The notes: generated from the letters alone by a model not told the origin. A stretch of DNA of 64,000 nt from Tachypleus tridentatus (GCF_004210375.1 NC_134837.1:160187310-160251309); one strand, 5' to 3'. Numbered from the stretch's first letter, positions 46,301 to 53,326 are shown. Made by a program: numbers and translations.

Positions 46301-49300
46301 TGAAGTAAATGTCAAAACGAGGGTATTTGTTGGCAGTGTAACTCCATCTTTGCGAGTGGAGATGCACCTCACTGCAGAAACTCCTTGAGTGGAGAGACCA
46401 GCGAGAATCTCTGACTTGGGAACGTTCTTCAAATCCCTTTCAACAGTAACTCCTCGCGAAGAATTCAAGGTAGCATGGAGTGTAACCTCAAGAGGTATAT
46501 CCCCAATTGCCTTTGAATTCAAGAGGAGTTCACTGTGTTGAAATGTGGATGTTTCAACCAATATGTGACCAGATCGAAGTTTCTTTACTGACTTTGGAGA
46601 GCCAGCAACTCCCTCTAGTCCCTTTTGAATAAAAAAAGGGGACATTTGCCCTAATTGTTTTTCCAAAAGTGAATGTAATATAAGAAAATGAGGTGCGTGT
46701 GTTACAGATGTTGAAGATTGCTGTTCTGAGTATTCAAGATGTGGTAGTTTACCCATTGACTGTTTTTTTACAATTTTATTTAAAATTTTTGGAGGATCCA
46801 TAGGAAAAAGAAAAAATTTCGGTACCCACTGACCCCACCCACCATGGAGCCCTACAAGGGGATGCACTACAAAGTCATGCAAGGACAATGCAGCAACGCC
46901 AGGGTTTCGTGAGCACTATACCCAAACACCAGCATCAGGCATAATGTCCACAACACCCGTTGAGAACTTCCAACACTGGTACTTGGTTGACTCTAGCCCA
47001 AGTGGACCAGCCGATTGACCCAAGGGGGGCCACCCAAAGGCCGCCCGTCTACAGGAATTCGAGGCCAAAGTGGTGTGTAAGGGTTGGACCCCTCAACCAC
47101 CAGGATCCTCTCCTCCCCTTCACGGGTCGCCACACACGGCAAACACGTGGGTGGATGTTTAGATCCCAGAGAAGGTAACCAGATAGAACAGAACCTTTCC
47201 TGGGAGGTCCCCTCACCACGTACAGGAATCCACACCGAGGGGTCCACTTTGAAAAAAGAAGTTAGGGGTAATTTGATTAAGGTGTTTAATATTGTGAAAG
47301 GAATTGATAGTGTTGATGAATCACTTTTTTCATGCTTAAGTGATAACAGTAGAATGAAGGACACAAATTTTGACAAGGTAGAAGTTAAATTTAATTTTCT
47401 AACAGGGTGATTGGCCCCTGGAATGGGTTGCCTTAGGATGTTGTGAAGGCAGTAAATTTAAATTATAGAAAGCTGGATAAGTAAATCAATGATAAGGGCT
47501 AACTTTAAGATATTTCATTCAAGCTTATTTATTTAATATTTTTAGGTTAGAGAATTGGACAGCCAGGATGGACTTATTATGGACAATAAGTCCCTTGTTG
47601 TCCCTAAACATTAAGTAATAAAGTATATACAATTGAACAGATCAAAAATTAGACATCACATGTTGATAAATATATAGATTTAAGTTTTTATTTTACTTTA
47701 TGCAAATGTTTCTTTCATTGTGAAACTATTTTATCCTAAAAGAAAAACATTTTTATTATCTTTGTCTCAAATATAAAGCATGGAGTTATTACATATTTGA
47801 ATAACAAAATGTGGGTATCGTGTAATATTTACATTAGCAATTCATCTGCCAAACAGGAAATATTCACAAGACTAAAGATAAATATTTTCTGCAAACTTTT
47901 TCACAAATGTGCAGTTGGCAAACTTTAGAAGCTGTCTCTCCTATAAAAACTGAAAACTTAAAAAACAATATAACAAAAAATACAGGAAATTTAATACCAC
48001 ATTAGAATAATGAAGTGACTAAAAAAGTTAAGATTGTTAGCATACATTCATTTGACTGTTTTGTATTTTACAGGTTGTAGGAGGCTTGGTGTACTAACTG
48101 ATTAATGAATACCAACTAATCAATTAACAAACAGCACTAATCATCCAGCTCTAAAAAGTTCATTAGTTGATAGAAAATTGTGATTTCAAAGAAATTCACG
48201 ACCAGACTATGACCTTTCCTTTTGTCATATTTCAACCAATTTTTAATGTTTTTTTTATCTTATTCACAAACAGTTTTTATTTTCAAAGGCTTCATACCTA
48301 TTTTTTCTCAACTGCTTGTCTTTGACAAAAAATTAAAGCAATTGTCACATCTCGAAGGAAATCAGAATATGGTGCATACAGACATGTTATTTGTAATTCA
48401 CATAGTATTCTGAATATGCTATGGGCTTGACCTCTATACTGTTACAGTATCAGGTCACCTAGTGACTGTTCTAAGGATAACATAGTGCATTTGAATTGTC
48501 TGACAATAATTCTGATTGTTTCAATCAGAAACCATTTATTTTAAACATTGGTAAAAAACAAAAAAATTCAACTGAAACAGACAGTTGATCAAGGAATGGA
48601 TTCACAGACAACCTATAAATTTCCATGTTGAAGAAAACATTCTTAATTAGGTAATTTTTATAATTTTTTTATGAAATATTCCAATGAAACCTTATAATAT
48701 GGGTGTGAATATCCATTTTTCTAAATTCTCAAAGTTTTCCACTTCTGCATAATAAGTCATTATTAACATGCACATCATAAGCAACAGATGTCAGATAATT
48801 TCTTGTTATTTTTATAACAATGCCGATTTTCAAAAATATCAAAATAAACAACTTATCTAACAGTTCTTTTACATTACACAACCACATTACCTTAAGACTT
48901 AACCTGTTTTAAACATCTTAGAATTAAAGGCTCTCACCACTGTTAACAGTTAATGGTCAGATGTCAGTATTATTAACAAGTCCTTATTAACTAAAGTTTA
49001 CAAAGCTATAGTTTATCTCTACCATGCACATGAAAATAATACAATCACAAGTTGGCAAACATTTGACTTTTAGTGGTGTGAATACGTTCCTCAAAACATC
49101 AGATCATTACCACAACCCAACCTGACTAAGGAATAAAGTATTTTTTTCACCAACAGCTGCCAAATGAACATTTCAACACTTCTTGAGGTCATATGACTTA
49201 CTCCATAAGAACATAAAACAATGGCAGATACAAGTTTGTTGTTACTCATATTGTGATTAGTTCATTTTTATTTTGTTGAAAATCGTAACATTTCACTTAG

Positions 49301-52152
49301 TTGTTCAAAGAAAGAATTCAGTTTAAATTATACCAATAAAATTACATTTTTACCTGTTACTATATCTTTATTCATTATGCAACTGCTAAGTAAATATTTG
49401 AATGAATCACTATTGCTACATCTTTAGACAATGGAAGCAAACAGATTTTTGTATTTACAAAACATCTTTATGGGTATTATGCATCCTTTAATGGGATAGT
49501 GACTGAATTACAGGTTACGTGTTGAAGCATATATGCTGATTTACTATATGTTTGTTGTAAGTAGAACTTTATGTTTTCACTTAGCAATATGCATGTTGGT
49601 TTTTATCCATGCAACATATACAAGAGCTTTTTGAAAATCGTAGTCCTGCAATCCAGTAATCAGATCAGGTGTGATCCTATACATTTCAAAATCACAAAAA
49701 GAGAAAAATCCTATTATTCTCCTGTGATTTTCAAATCTGAAGAACCAGGTTTTATCATTTTAACTATAATTTACTTCTATTTCTCCATTTAGGTAAGTAT
49801 TTGTGGTTGTAATGCGCAAGTTTATAAAATTAAGTGCTAGGCATTTCCATAATGGCACAGATTTTAGGACTAGAACTGTTCATCTAAATTGTGCTTAAAG
49901 TTCAAGGCATAAAAACATGTTTATAGTATAAATGAGTGTTCCACAGTCATATTCATGGAAAAGACAGTCAGTCATGTTTCTTTCACCCAGTGTAATAAAA
50001 CAAAAGTTACTCAAACCTTTTTAACTCTATGTCCTAATCTTGAAGATAATTCCAAAGTAAATAACTAAAACACGTTATATATATGCAAAAATGGCTCGTT
50101 TGGGTTGAGAAAATGTTTTACATAGAAGAGTGAACAACATTTCGACCTTCTATGTAAAATATTTTCTCAACCCAAATGAGCTGTTTTTGCACATATATTT
50201 CTCTACAAGTGGGTTTTCTCGACATCACTGATTAAAACACATTATTGCAATAATAATTTAATCAAAACTAAAATATGGAAAATAAGAAAGTGACAATGAA
50301 AAATACTGCATGTGTTAAAATACATACAATTTTAAAGAAGAATGCATTTTATTCAGCATTGGTAGAAATTGACTGATGTGCTCAAATTATTACTGTAACA
50401 GTGAATTATAACTACTTAGTAGTGATGTAATTCTTTTTTGTTTATATAGTGAAGATGGAATCTATAGAATATTGAAATATGTATCTATGTACTTTTCTGT
50501 TATAAATAAATAATGTTGTTCAAGTACTGTTATCCTTCCTTATCATGAAACTTCAAACAGTGATTGCTTATGTTCAAGATGAATTTTCTTTCTGTGAAAG
50601 TTTCTTCTAAGTCTTATTCTAGAAAATAATTACAGCAAGCAACCTCAGGCTTCAATAATTAGAACATTCTAACTCACATTATTAAATCTTTACTGGATTG
50701 AATTTCACAGTTTAATTTGCCATGAATGGTGCAGACTCATGATTGTAAGGGTAAATTTTAAACTGGTGTTTAGTTACTTTTTATTAAATGAATTGGATAA
50801 AATAATAATGACATACAGCTTGATTTTGACAACTGGATTAGTAGAGCTTTAGTTATTTTTCTTCTATTCATTTTGAAATTCTTTTCAGTGAAACTTTCTT
50901 GAAACTTCATGCAAATATATAATATATAAATAATCATTAAAAACAATAACAAACTGAAATTTGGGAAATATGGTGTTAAAAAGGTTTGAGGGATTCTCAG
51001 AATTGGATCAAAAACTTACATGAAATTAACATGGATATGAAAGGAACGGTTGGAAAGTATTGTTCAGATTTAATTTTATATTTCCAAAACTGATACTAAA
51101 GCCTTAAGGGAACTACTATGATCAGATTCATGGAAATGCTTTATAATTAACAATAACATGCAAATGGTCATTACAAACAAGGTATGTACCTGCAGATAAG
51201 TTTAAAGTCTACTATAATGTTTGTCATTTGAATTGTCTCTTAATAAACTTGAACTTGTAAGAAAACGTTTTCTGTAGTCTGTAACCCATAAAGTAATGCT
51301 ATGTGAATAGCAAAAATCATTAATAGAAAGAAAAAATATATTTCCTTATTTTCATACATTATTAAACAGCAACAATACTAATAAAATGGATTATTTAATA
51401 ACTCATTTCAAACAATAAATTACCTAAAAGTTTATGAATCTTATGTTCTACTAGCTGAGCTACCTAGGGTAGTTATGGATGTCATGTGTAAATAAAACCA
51501 TGAAATTCTTACTTAATACAATGACATTTGGTAAATAATTACTCTTATTTGGCACCTAGTTACTTGCCAGATATTCCCATAACTAACTAAACACAAAGCC
51601 ACGAAACTATAAGCTATCTGAATTGCATATCTAAATGATAAACAACTTCAGTCTAAATGACCAAAAATGCATACCCTAAAATTCAGATATAAAACCTTAA
51701 AGCGTGTGTTCTTTGATCACCGATTCAGAGTGATTGTTAATTTAGTAGTGTTAGTACTTTATATCAGGTTTAATAATAATTAAATAAATATTATCATGAT
51801 AATAAAATAACGCAAAATTACATGGAGAAGTAAGCTCATATTATATGATATAAGAATAACTATTCACTAATCTGGTTGAAAAAAAAACAACCAAAACTGT
51901 CGATTTTTCGACATTCACTGCCAGCTATTATGATTATTATTCGTTACCCGGAGCCAGCTGGCCCTCGTCACCTTCTGCTAGTTGAGCTTTTGCCGCAGCA
52001 AGAATTGCGAAAGATGGCACAAATGGCGGAGCATCCACGTTCAGGCTTGATAGAGATGTCTCTAAACCATCATCACTGCCACCTCTATCATTTTCCATTG
52101 TTTCTTGCTCCCATGAATCTGGAGCTGTTTGTCTTTCCAGAGTATTCTCCAT
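7259..52152 (-). CDS. GSPT1: Peptide chain release factor eRF3 (GSPT1), complete, 15 coding exons, 565 aa
   Basis: GTPase of translation termination. It binds eRF1 at the ribosomal A site and its GTP hydrolysis drives peptide release; it also links to poly(A)-binding protein and mRNA decay. All 15 exons join with compatible phases (total 1698 nt including stop). Residues 37-46 form a PAM2 motif (L37, N38, A41, F44, P46). An acidic and lysine-rich linker runs to about residue 138. GTPase motifs: G1 GHVDAGKST 148-156, switch Thr206, G3 DAPGH 225-229, G4 NKMD 287-290, G5 SGL 329-331. Two beta-barrel domains follow, and GRFTLRD (544-550) is the conserved C-terminal segment that contacts eRF1. The start ATG at 52152 has G at -3 and +4; the open frame extends upstream only to a TTG. 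It is shorter than human GSPT1 because the N-terminal extension is shorter. Introns are full of transposons. Confidence 0.96.
7405..7573 (-). CDS. GSPT1: eRF3 exon 14: domain 3 with eRF1-binding motif
   Basis: 169 nt. [52 protein letters not shown]. Donor gtaggg. Reading through it gives a false C-terminus (REVVEYF); the true end is in exon 15. Confidence 0.96.
7574..11151 (-). other. eRF3 intron 13 with copy 1 of the AT-rich TTAA-type repeat
   Basis: No exon seen. The stretches 8440-8700 and 9100-10250 share extended similarity with 35220-36710 and, inverted, with 25809-26480. A perfect 10-bp hairpin lies at 10134-10158 (arms ttcttcccag and its complement, 5-nt loop). Confidence 0.5.
11152..11241 (-). 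CDS. GSPT1: eRF3 exon 13: domain 3
   Basis: 90 nt, 30 codons. [20 protein letters not shown] then [10 protein letters not shown]. Acceptor cttacag, donor gtaagt. Confidence 0.96.
11242..13222 (-). other. eRF3 intron 12
   Basis: AT-rich intron. Apart from a SINE-C copy near 12653-12766, I see nothing recognisable. Confidence 0.6.
12653..12766 (-). mobile_element. SINE-C (tRNA-derived) copy
   Basis: On the - strand: a tRNA-like head, including a B-box-like gggttcaattcc segment, then a short tail ending near a gctttgctataag motif. Closely similar to 59324-59437, and more distantly to 15480-15598. Confidence 0.7.
13223..13294 (-). CDS. GSPT1: eRF3 exon 12: domain 2/3 junction
   Basis: 72 nt, phase 0 at both ends. 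[19 protein letters not shown] then IFDAQ. Acceptor acatttag, donor gtatgt. Confidence 0.93.
13600..13705 (-). mobile_element. SINE-B (tRNA-derived) degenerate copy
   Basis: The reverse complement aligns with the copies at 52675-52801 and 60630-60752: an A-box-like gttcagtggtaag, the body segment ggcagagcac, and a gtgtagctttg tail. It is heavily mutated, within the 514-bp intron 11. Confidence 0.6.
13809..13910 (-). CDS. GSPT1: eRF3 exon 11: domain 2
   Basis: 102 nt, phase 0 at both ends. [17 protein letters not shown], then [17 protein letters not shown]. Confidence 0.93.
13911..15827 (-). other. eRF3 intron 10
   Basis: AT-rich. A TTAACCCTTTC terminus like that of the TTAA-type repeat occurs near 14092-14102, and a degenerate SINE-C at 15480-15598. 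No coding signal otherwise. Confidence 0.5.
15480..15598 (-). mobile_element. SINE-C, degenerate copy
   Basis: Order of blocks matches the SINE-C copies (tail caaagctacac, body, then a tRNA-like head ending gtacactgggggac on the + strand), with many substitutions. Confidence 0.5.
15828..15908 (-). CDS. GSPT1: eRF3 exon 10: domain 2
   Basis: 81 nt, phase 0 at both ends. [20 protein letters not shown] then LILMPIR. Donor gtgagt after AGG. Confidence 0.95.
15909..17066 (-). other. eRF3 intron 9, nothing recognised
   Basis: AT-rich intronic sequence without long ORFs or repeats that I recognise. Confidence 0.6.
17067..17160 (-). CDS. GSPT1: eRF3 exon 9
   Basis: 94 nt, one base then 31 codons: [17 protein letters not shown], then [14 protein letters not shown], the entry to beta-barrel domain 2. 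Donor gtatgt. Confidence 0.95.
17554..17700 (-). CDS. GSPT1: eRF3 exon 8: G5 motif and end of the GTPase domain
   Basis: 147 nt. [20 protein letters not shown], then [14 protein letters not shown] and LCPWY. The upstream intron (17701-26620) is 8.9 kb and carries the hAT/SINE nest. Confidence 0.96.
17940..19260. other. Unidentified purine-rich, higher-GC segment in eRF3 intron 7
   Basis: About 1.3 kb that stands out from the AT-rich intron: higher GC, and the + strand is rich in A and G. Moderately open frames exist on both strands (for example 17956-18249 + and 18076-18498 -), but no translation shows a domain I recognise. It may be an old unclassified repeat or a transcribed non-coding insert. 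Confidence 0.4.
19261..21830. other. eRF3 intron 7, left part, nothing recognised
   Basis: AT-rich sequence with short chance ORFs only. Confidence 0.55.
21889..22115 (-). mobile_element. SINE-A copy nested in the outer SINE-A
   Basis: Complete head (ending ggcattgcctgg on the - strand, B-box-like gtttgaatccc) and tail, but part of the central body between the ctagcc and atcaccaccc blocks is deleted. Similar flanks (atttcatgtgat on the left, tttccaagtgat on the right) look like a decayed target duplication. Confidence 0.75.
22614..22690 (+). mobile_element. pogo/Tigger-like transposon terminus inside the hAT element
   Basis: Starts CAGTGTGACCTCG right after a TA, followed by three related blocks (attcgcggggg, ccctcccgcgaatag, accgcgaatattgg). 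This layout parallels the ends of Tigger-type pogo elements and contains an internal hairpin. I could not find the opposite terminus, so the right limit is unknown; the insertion could reach about 23030. Confidence 0.55.
23107..24895 (+). pseudogene. hAT transposase remnant (BED-type finger to hATC domain)
   Basis: Transposase of the kind seen in GTF2IRD2/ZBED5-like proteins. The N-terminus at 23107 reads [13 protein letters not shown] and includes a C-x2-C...H-x4-H finger (CLVC ... HYATKH). A stop follows at 23335-23337, and the rest is spread over different frames: 23421-23618, 23735-24052, 23994-24371, 24436-24672 and 24665-24895. The last part includes the C-terminal dimerisation region ([29 protein letters not shown]). 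It has several stops and frameshifts, so it is certainly not functional here. Confidence 0.85.
25809..26480 (-). repeat. Copy 2 of the AT-rich TTAA-type repeat
   Basis: Begins CCCTTTCGCAATGAAC directly after TTAA (25805-25808) and is the inverted counterpart of 36075-36710. Blocks such as the acaaccaagaca / ggtcagttttat segments occur in both, with the same spacing order. No ORF. Confidence 0.55.
26621..26775 (-). CDS. GSPT1: eRF3 exon 7: G4 motif
   Basis: 155 nt, phase 0 in and 2 out. [33 protein letters not shown] and [11 protein letters not shown], including the guanine-specificity motif NKMD. Confidence 0.97.
27168..27345. repeat. Direct repeats beside the Tc1 remnant
   Basis: Two similar blocks, ttggttaccacacttgtatc (27168) and ttggttatcacagctgtatc (about 27304), lie 136 bp apart. 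A block near 27229 (cacacaggaaagttcaatta) recurs, diverged and in the same orientation, near 28874 (cacacaggtgggttcaatta). They may be remains of terminal repeats of the IR/DR type. Confidence 0.35.
27420..28470 (-). pseudogene. Tc1/mariner transposase remnant
   Basis: Reading leftward, the N-terminal helix-turn-helix region ([31 protein letters not shown]) runs on to [15 protein letters not shown] and [14 protein letters not shown] (about 28458-28147). Broken frames contain [11 protein letters not shown] and [11 protein letters not shown]. Near 27640-27690 is a degraded form of the Tc1 signature WPxxSPDLNPIExxW (seen as [13 protein letters not shown]). Multiple stops and frameshifts. It lies in eRF3 intron 6. 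Confidence 0.8.
28471..29603 (-). other. eRF3 intron 6, right part, nothing further recognised
   Basis: AT-rich, apart from the repeat block near 28870-28930 noted with the Tc1 remnant. Confidence 0.5.
29604..29753 (-). CDS. GSPT1: eRF3 exon 6: switch I Thr and G3 motif
   Basis: 50 codons, phase 0 at both ends. [20 protein letters not shown], then [11 protein letters not shown] and [17 protein letters not shown]. Donor gtgaga. Confidence 0.97.
30457..30565 (-). CDS. GSPT1: eRF3 exon 5: switch I region
   Basis: 109 nt: one base, then 36 codons ([20 protein letters not shown], then [16 protein letters not shown]). Near-identical to animal eRF3. Donor gtgagt. Confidence 0.96.
30566..33566 (-). 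other. eRF3 intron 4, nothing recognised
   Basis: Three kilobases of AT-rich intron. Short ORFs (for example 32850-33044 +) have no recognisable content. Confidence 0.6.
33567..33600 (-). CDS. GSPT1: eRF3 exon 4: 34-nt micro-exon with the P-loop
   Basis: Acceptor gtttag, donor gtaagt. Completes Asp151 and encodes [10 protein letters not shown] plus the first two bases of Leu162. Both neighbours require exactly this phase. Confidence 0.93.
34382..34546 (-). CDS. GSPT1: eRF3 exon 3: linker and start of the GTPase domain
   Basis: 165 nt, phase 1 in and out. An acidic stretch, then a basic [18 protein letters not shown] segment, then VNIVFIGHV, the first strand of the G domain and the start of the P-loop. 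Confidence 0.93.
35220..36710 (+). repeat. Copy 3 of the AT-rich TTAA-type repeat (eRF3 intron 2)
   Basis: Similar in order and content to 8440-8700 plus 9100-10250, and inverted relative to 25809-26480. Its right end reads catgaaaggg followed by TTAA (36711-36714), the mirror of the left end of copy 2. There is no coding capacity, so it is a non-autonomous element if it is a transposon. Confidence 0.55.
36806..36886 (-). CDS. GSPT1: eRF3 exon 2: acidic linker
   Basis: 81 nt, acceptor tttgcag, donor gtaagt, phase 1 in and out. Encodes a Pro/Glu/Asp-rich segment ([14 protein letters not shown] followed by [12 protein letters not shown]). Linker sequence is poorly conserved, so the call rests on phase, splice sites and composition. 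Confidence 0.82.
36887..39690 (-). other. eRF3 intron 1, left part, nothing recognised
   Basis: AT-rich intronic sequence with no exon-like signal that I can defend. Confidence 0.55.
39700..40915 (+). pseudogene. CR1-like LINE reverse transcriptase remnant, 5' part
   Basis: Broken frames give familiar CR1-clade RT pieces in order: [61 protein letters not shown], a degraded FxIYINDT, and then [11 protein letters not shown]. Many stops and indels. The element is cut at 40921 by the 6.3 kb LINE and resumes at 47243. Confidence 0.85.
41040..41763 (-). repeat. Tandem repeats in the LINE 3' region
   Basis: A unit of about 330 bp recurs. The block ataacccgccaggaagac, followed by acctgaagttgg and cctttccagtcctggt, occurs at about 41149, 41477 and (diverged) 41640. 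An upstream block with aaaccaatggtgacatcc-type sequence occurs at about 41058 and 41428. Confidence 0.75.
41839..45543 (-). pseudogene. LINE ORF2: endonuclease, reverse transcriptase, RNase H (inactivated)
   Basis: Starts [15 protein letters not shown] at 45543. The endonuclease has catalytic blocks [21 protein letters not shown] and GSDHFP. Near 44720 the frame shifts. RT follows with [29 protein letters not shown] and FFDIEKAYD, then a TGA stop at 43767-43769, where the family usually has Arg. GVPQGCVLS comes next, with YVDNF where active RTs have YxDD. After another frameshift near 43150-43260, RNase H is seen with YTDGSK, FTAELYA, YTDSLSS and [10 protein letters not shown], and then a C-x2-C...H...C motif ([17 protein letters not shown]). 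Its job would be target-primed reverse transcription of the element RNA. Confidence 0.9.
45546..46888 (-). pseudogene. LINE ORF1: nucleic-acid-binding protein with zinc knuckles (frameshifted)
   Basis: The N-terminal half is open from about 46888 ([12 protein letters not shown]) or, more plausibly, from the Met at 46801 ([14 protein letters not shown]). A first CFQC knuckle is broken by a frameshift near 46190. In the next frame are [14 protein letters not shown] (C-x2-C-x4-H-x4-C) and [14 protein letters not shown], then [20 protein letters not shown] and TTVGVQTDL. The stop TAA at 45548-45546 is two bases before the ORF2 ATG. In this family ORF1 protein coats the RNA. Confidence 0.82.
47243..47620 (+). 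pseudogene. CR1-like LINE remnant, 3' part
   Basis: Continuation of the element cut at 40921: [20 protein letters not shown] and then [19 protein letters not shown] match the C-terminal part of CR1-type RTs. The tail includes a degraded conserved end ([18 protein letters not shown]). The join with 40915 restores the expected order of the family. Confidence 0.82.
50079..50197. repeat. Long inverted repeat (fold-back), arms about 50 bp
   Basis: The left arm 50079-50128 (gcaaaaatggctcgtttggg, then ttgagaaaatgtttta and catagaag) is nearly the exact complement of 50147-50197, with an 18-nt spacer (agtgaacaacatttcgac). It is followed by tctctacaagtgggttttct. Likely one end or solo copy of a repeat family; no coding content. 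Confidence 0.75.
51424..51475 (-). repeat. Degenerate tRNA-like fragment (Met-like)
   Basis: The - strand reads ggtagctcagctagtagaac followed by a stem-loop-like agattcataaactt, with CAT in anticodon position. No convincing B box or acceptor stem follows, so this is a tRNA pseudogene or SINE head, not a gene. Confidence 0.35.
51948..52152 (-). CDS. GSPT1: eRF3 exon 1: N-terminus with PAM2 motif
   Basis: 68 codons plus one base. Begins [16 protein letters not shown], and APDSWEQ resembles the start of vertebrate GSPT1. It includes the PAM2 segment [10 protein letters not shown]. Donor G|gtaacg is a weaker match to consensus than the others, but the phase requires it: G plus AT of exon 2 makes Asp69. 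Confidence 0.9.
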
Positions 52153-52674
52153 TACAAAATACTTTTCTGAATATAGATACTTCAATATGTAAACTTAATC
52201 CTACGCTAATAGCAGAACACACATTTACAACATACGAATCCGCGTGTCCAACTACTCGTTGACAAAGCGCATGACCAACAACATAGATAATGTGAAAAGT
52301 GCTCGATTTTTCAAAGTATGGAAAACAAAAATTTTATACATAATCCCCGTCAATATAAAATATAAAGATTTATGCTGATGAAAAAATAATAAAGCAAATG
52401 TTAGTTATAATAACTACATCTAATGGTATTACATATTTAGATCTTTTCAGCTTTGTTTTATGAGCGGTTAAATTTGGCGAAGAAATATAACAGTTATAAA
52501 CATAATAAATGCAATATTTAGGATTTATTTGTATTAAAAAGAAGTTCATAAAAAAAAATAACGCGTTGAGAGGTATGATGCCCCACTCTCTGTACTTTGA
52601 GAGCCTTATCGCAGAGACCGAAACAGTGCTAAGACGTCCACTGGAATTTTGATTTATTTCTTTTACATTATTTC
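52153..52674 (-). promoter_or_regulatory. GSPT1: Presumed eRF3 5'UTR and promoter region
   Basis: Sequence directly upstream of the eRF3 start codon on the - strand. No TATA box or clear initiator is visible. The stretch 52200-52310 has a few CpGs and could hold the transcription start. The position is inferred only from the start codon. Confidence 0.35.
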
Positions 52675-52801
52675 TTTCAGTTGCACAGCGGTATGTTTGC
52701 AGACTTACGCCACAAGAAACCGGGTTTCGATACACATGGTGGGCAGAGCACAGATAACCCCTTGTATAGTTTTATATTTAATCACAAACAATTAATAATC
52801 A
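52675..52801 (+). mobile_element. SINE-B (tRNA-derived) copy
   Basis: A box (ttgcacagcggtatg), B box (gggtttcgatac), body ggtgggcagagcacag, tail agataaccccttgtatagtt. It closely matches 60630-60752. Confidence 0.8.
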
Positions 52802-52875
52802 TTCAAGTGAAGAACAAATTAGTTACACAAAGAAGTACCGCCATTACCGGACTTAATTCAAAAATTACTGCTGGT

Positions 52876-52898
52876 GTTTTTTTTTTTTTTTTTTTTTA
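52876..52898 (+). repeat. Poly(T) tract
   Basis: About 20 consecutive T, possibly the old poly(A) tail of a - strand retroposon; no element is recognisable beside it. Confidence 0.5.
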
Positions 52899-53096
52899 CG
52901 AATTCTACATAAATAGCCTACAGAATATGGTGACTCATTAAAGGTATTTGTAGTATTATACTATTGGCAAAACACTTGACGGCATGGAAAGCACTGGAAA
53001 TATATTTACCTGAGTTAAGGTTACCATAAAATACGGGCTCGACAGTAGTGAAGTACAAAGCGAATCGATTTGTGAGTATGGTGTCTGCACTTATAA

Positions 53097-53326
53097 GGCC
53101 CGGCATGGCCTAGCGCGTAAGGCGTGCGACTCGTAATCCGAGGGTCGCGGGTTCGCGCCCGAGTCGCGCTAAACATGCTCGCCCTCCCAGCCGTGGGGGT
53201 GTATAATGTGACGGTCAATCCCACTATTCGTTGGTAAAAGAGTAGCCGAAGAGTTGGCGGTGGGTGGTGATGACTAGCTGCCTTCCCTCTAGTCTTACAC
53301 TGCTAAATTAGGGACGGCTAGCACAG
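53097..53326 (+). mobile_element. SINE-A copy, lacking the LINE-like tail
   Basis: Head ggcccggcatggcctagcgc (A box), an anticodon-like loop ctcgtaa, and a B box (gggttcgcgccc), then the full central body ending acggctagcacag. The usual ctcgag...ctttgcgc tail is missing. The loop suggests descent from tRNA-Thr(CGT). Confidence 0.88.

Larger units (their letters stand above)
40922..47242 (-). mobile_element. 6.3 kb non-LTR retrotransposon (LINE with APE, RT, RNase H), inserted in a CR1-like LINE
   Basis: Complete-looking element on the - strand: GC-rich 5' region (46889-47242), ORF1 with zinc knuckles, ORF2 with apurinic endonuclease, reverse transcriptase and RNase H, a 3' region with tandem repeats, and a tail of AATC-type simple repeat (tgattgattgattca on the + strand). 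The same hexamer TCCACT lies at both borders (40916-40921 and 47243-47248), a likely target duplication. RNase H plus CCHC ORF1 points to the I/R1-type branch of LINEs rather than classic jockey. Several frameshifts and stops make it inactive. Confidence 0.88.
47621..51947 (-). other. eRF3 intron 1, right part
   Basis: AT-rich intron. It contains a long hairpin at 50079-50197 and a tRNA-like fragment at 51424-51475; otherwise nothing recognised. Confidence 0.55.

Noticed and set aside
47084-47410. 108-residue ORF on the + strand
   Set aside because: A chimera of antisense LINE 5' sequence and the resumed CR1 remnant, created by the insertion border at 47243; not a gene.
51424-51475. A tRNA-Met gene
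   Set aside because: Only the D-arm and anticodon-like parts are recognisable; the B box and acceptor stem are absent.
52153-52185. eRF3 starting 11 residues earlier
   Set aside because: The codon at 52185 is TTG, not ATG. The first ATG in frame is at 52152 and has a good context.
53097-53170. Functional tRNA gene at the SINE-A head (and at the other SINE heads)
   Set aside because: The acceptor stem does not pair, and the head continues directly into the repeated SINE body in all copies.
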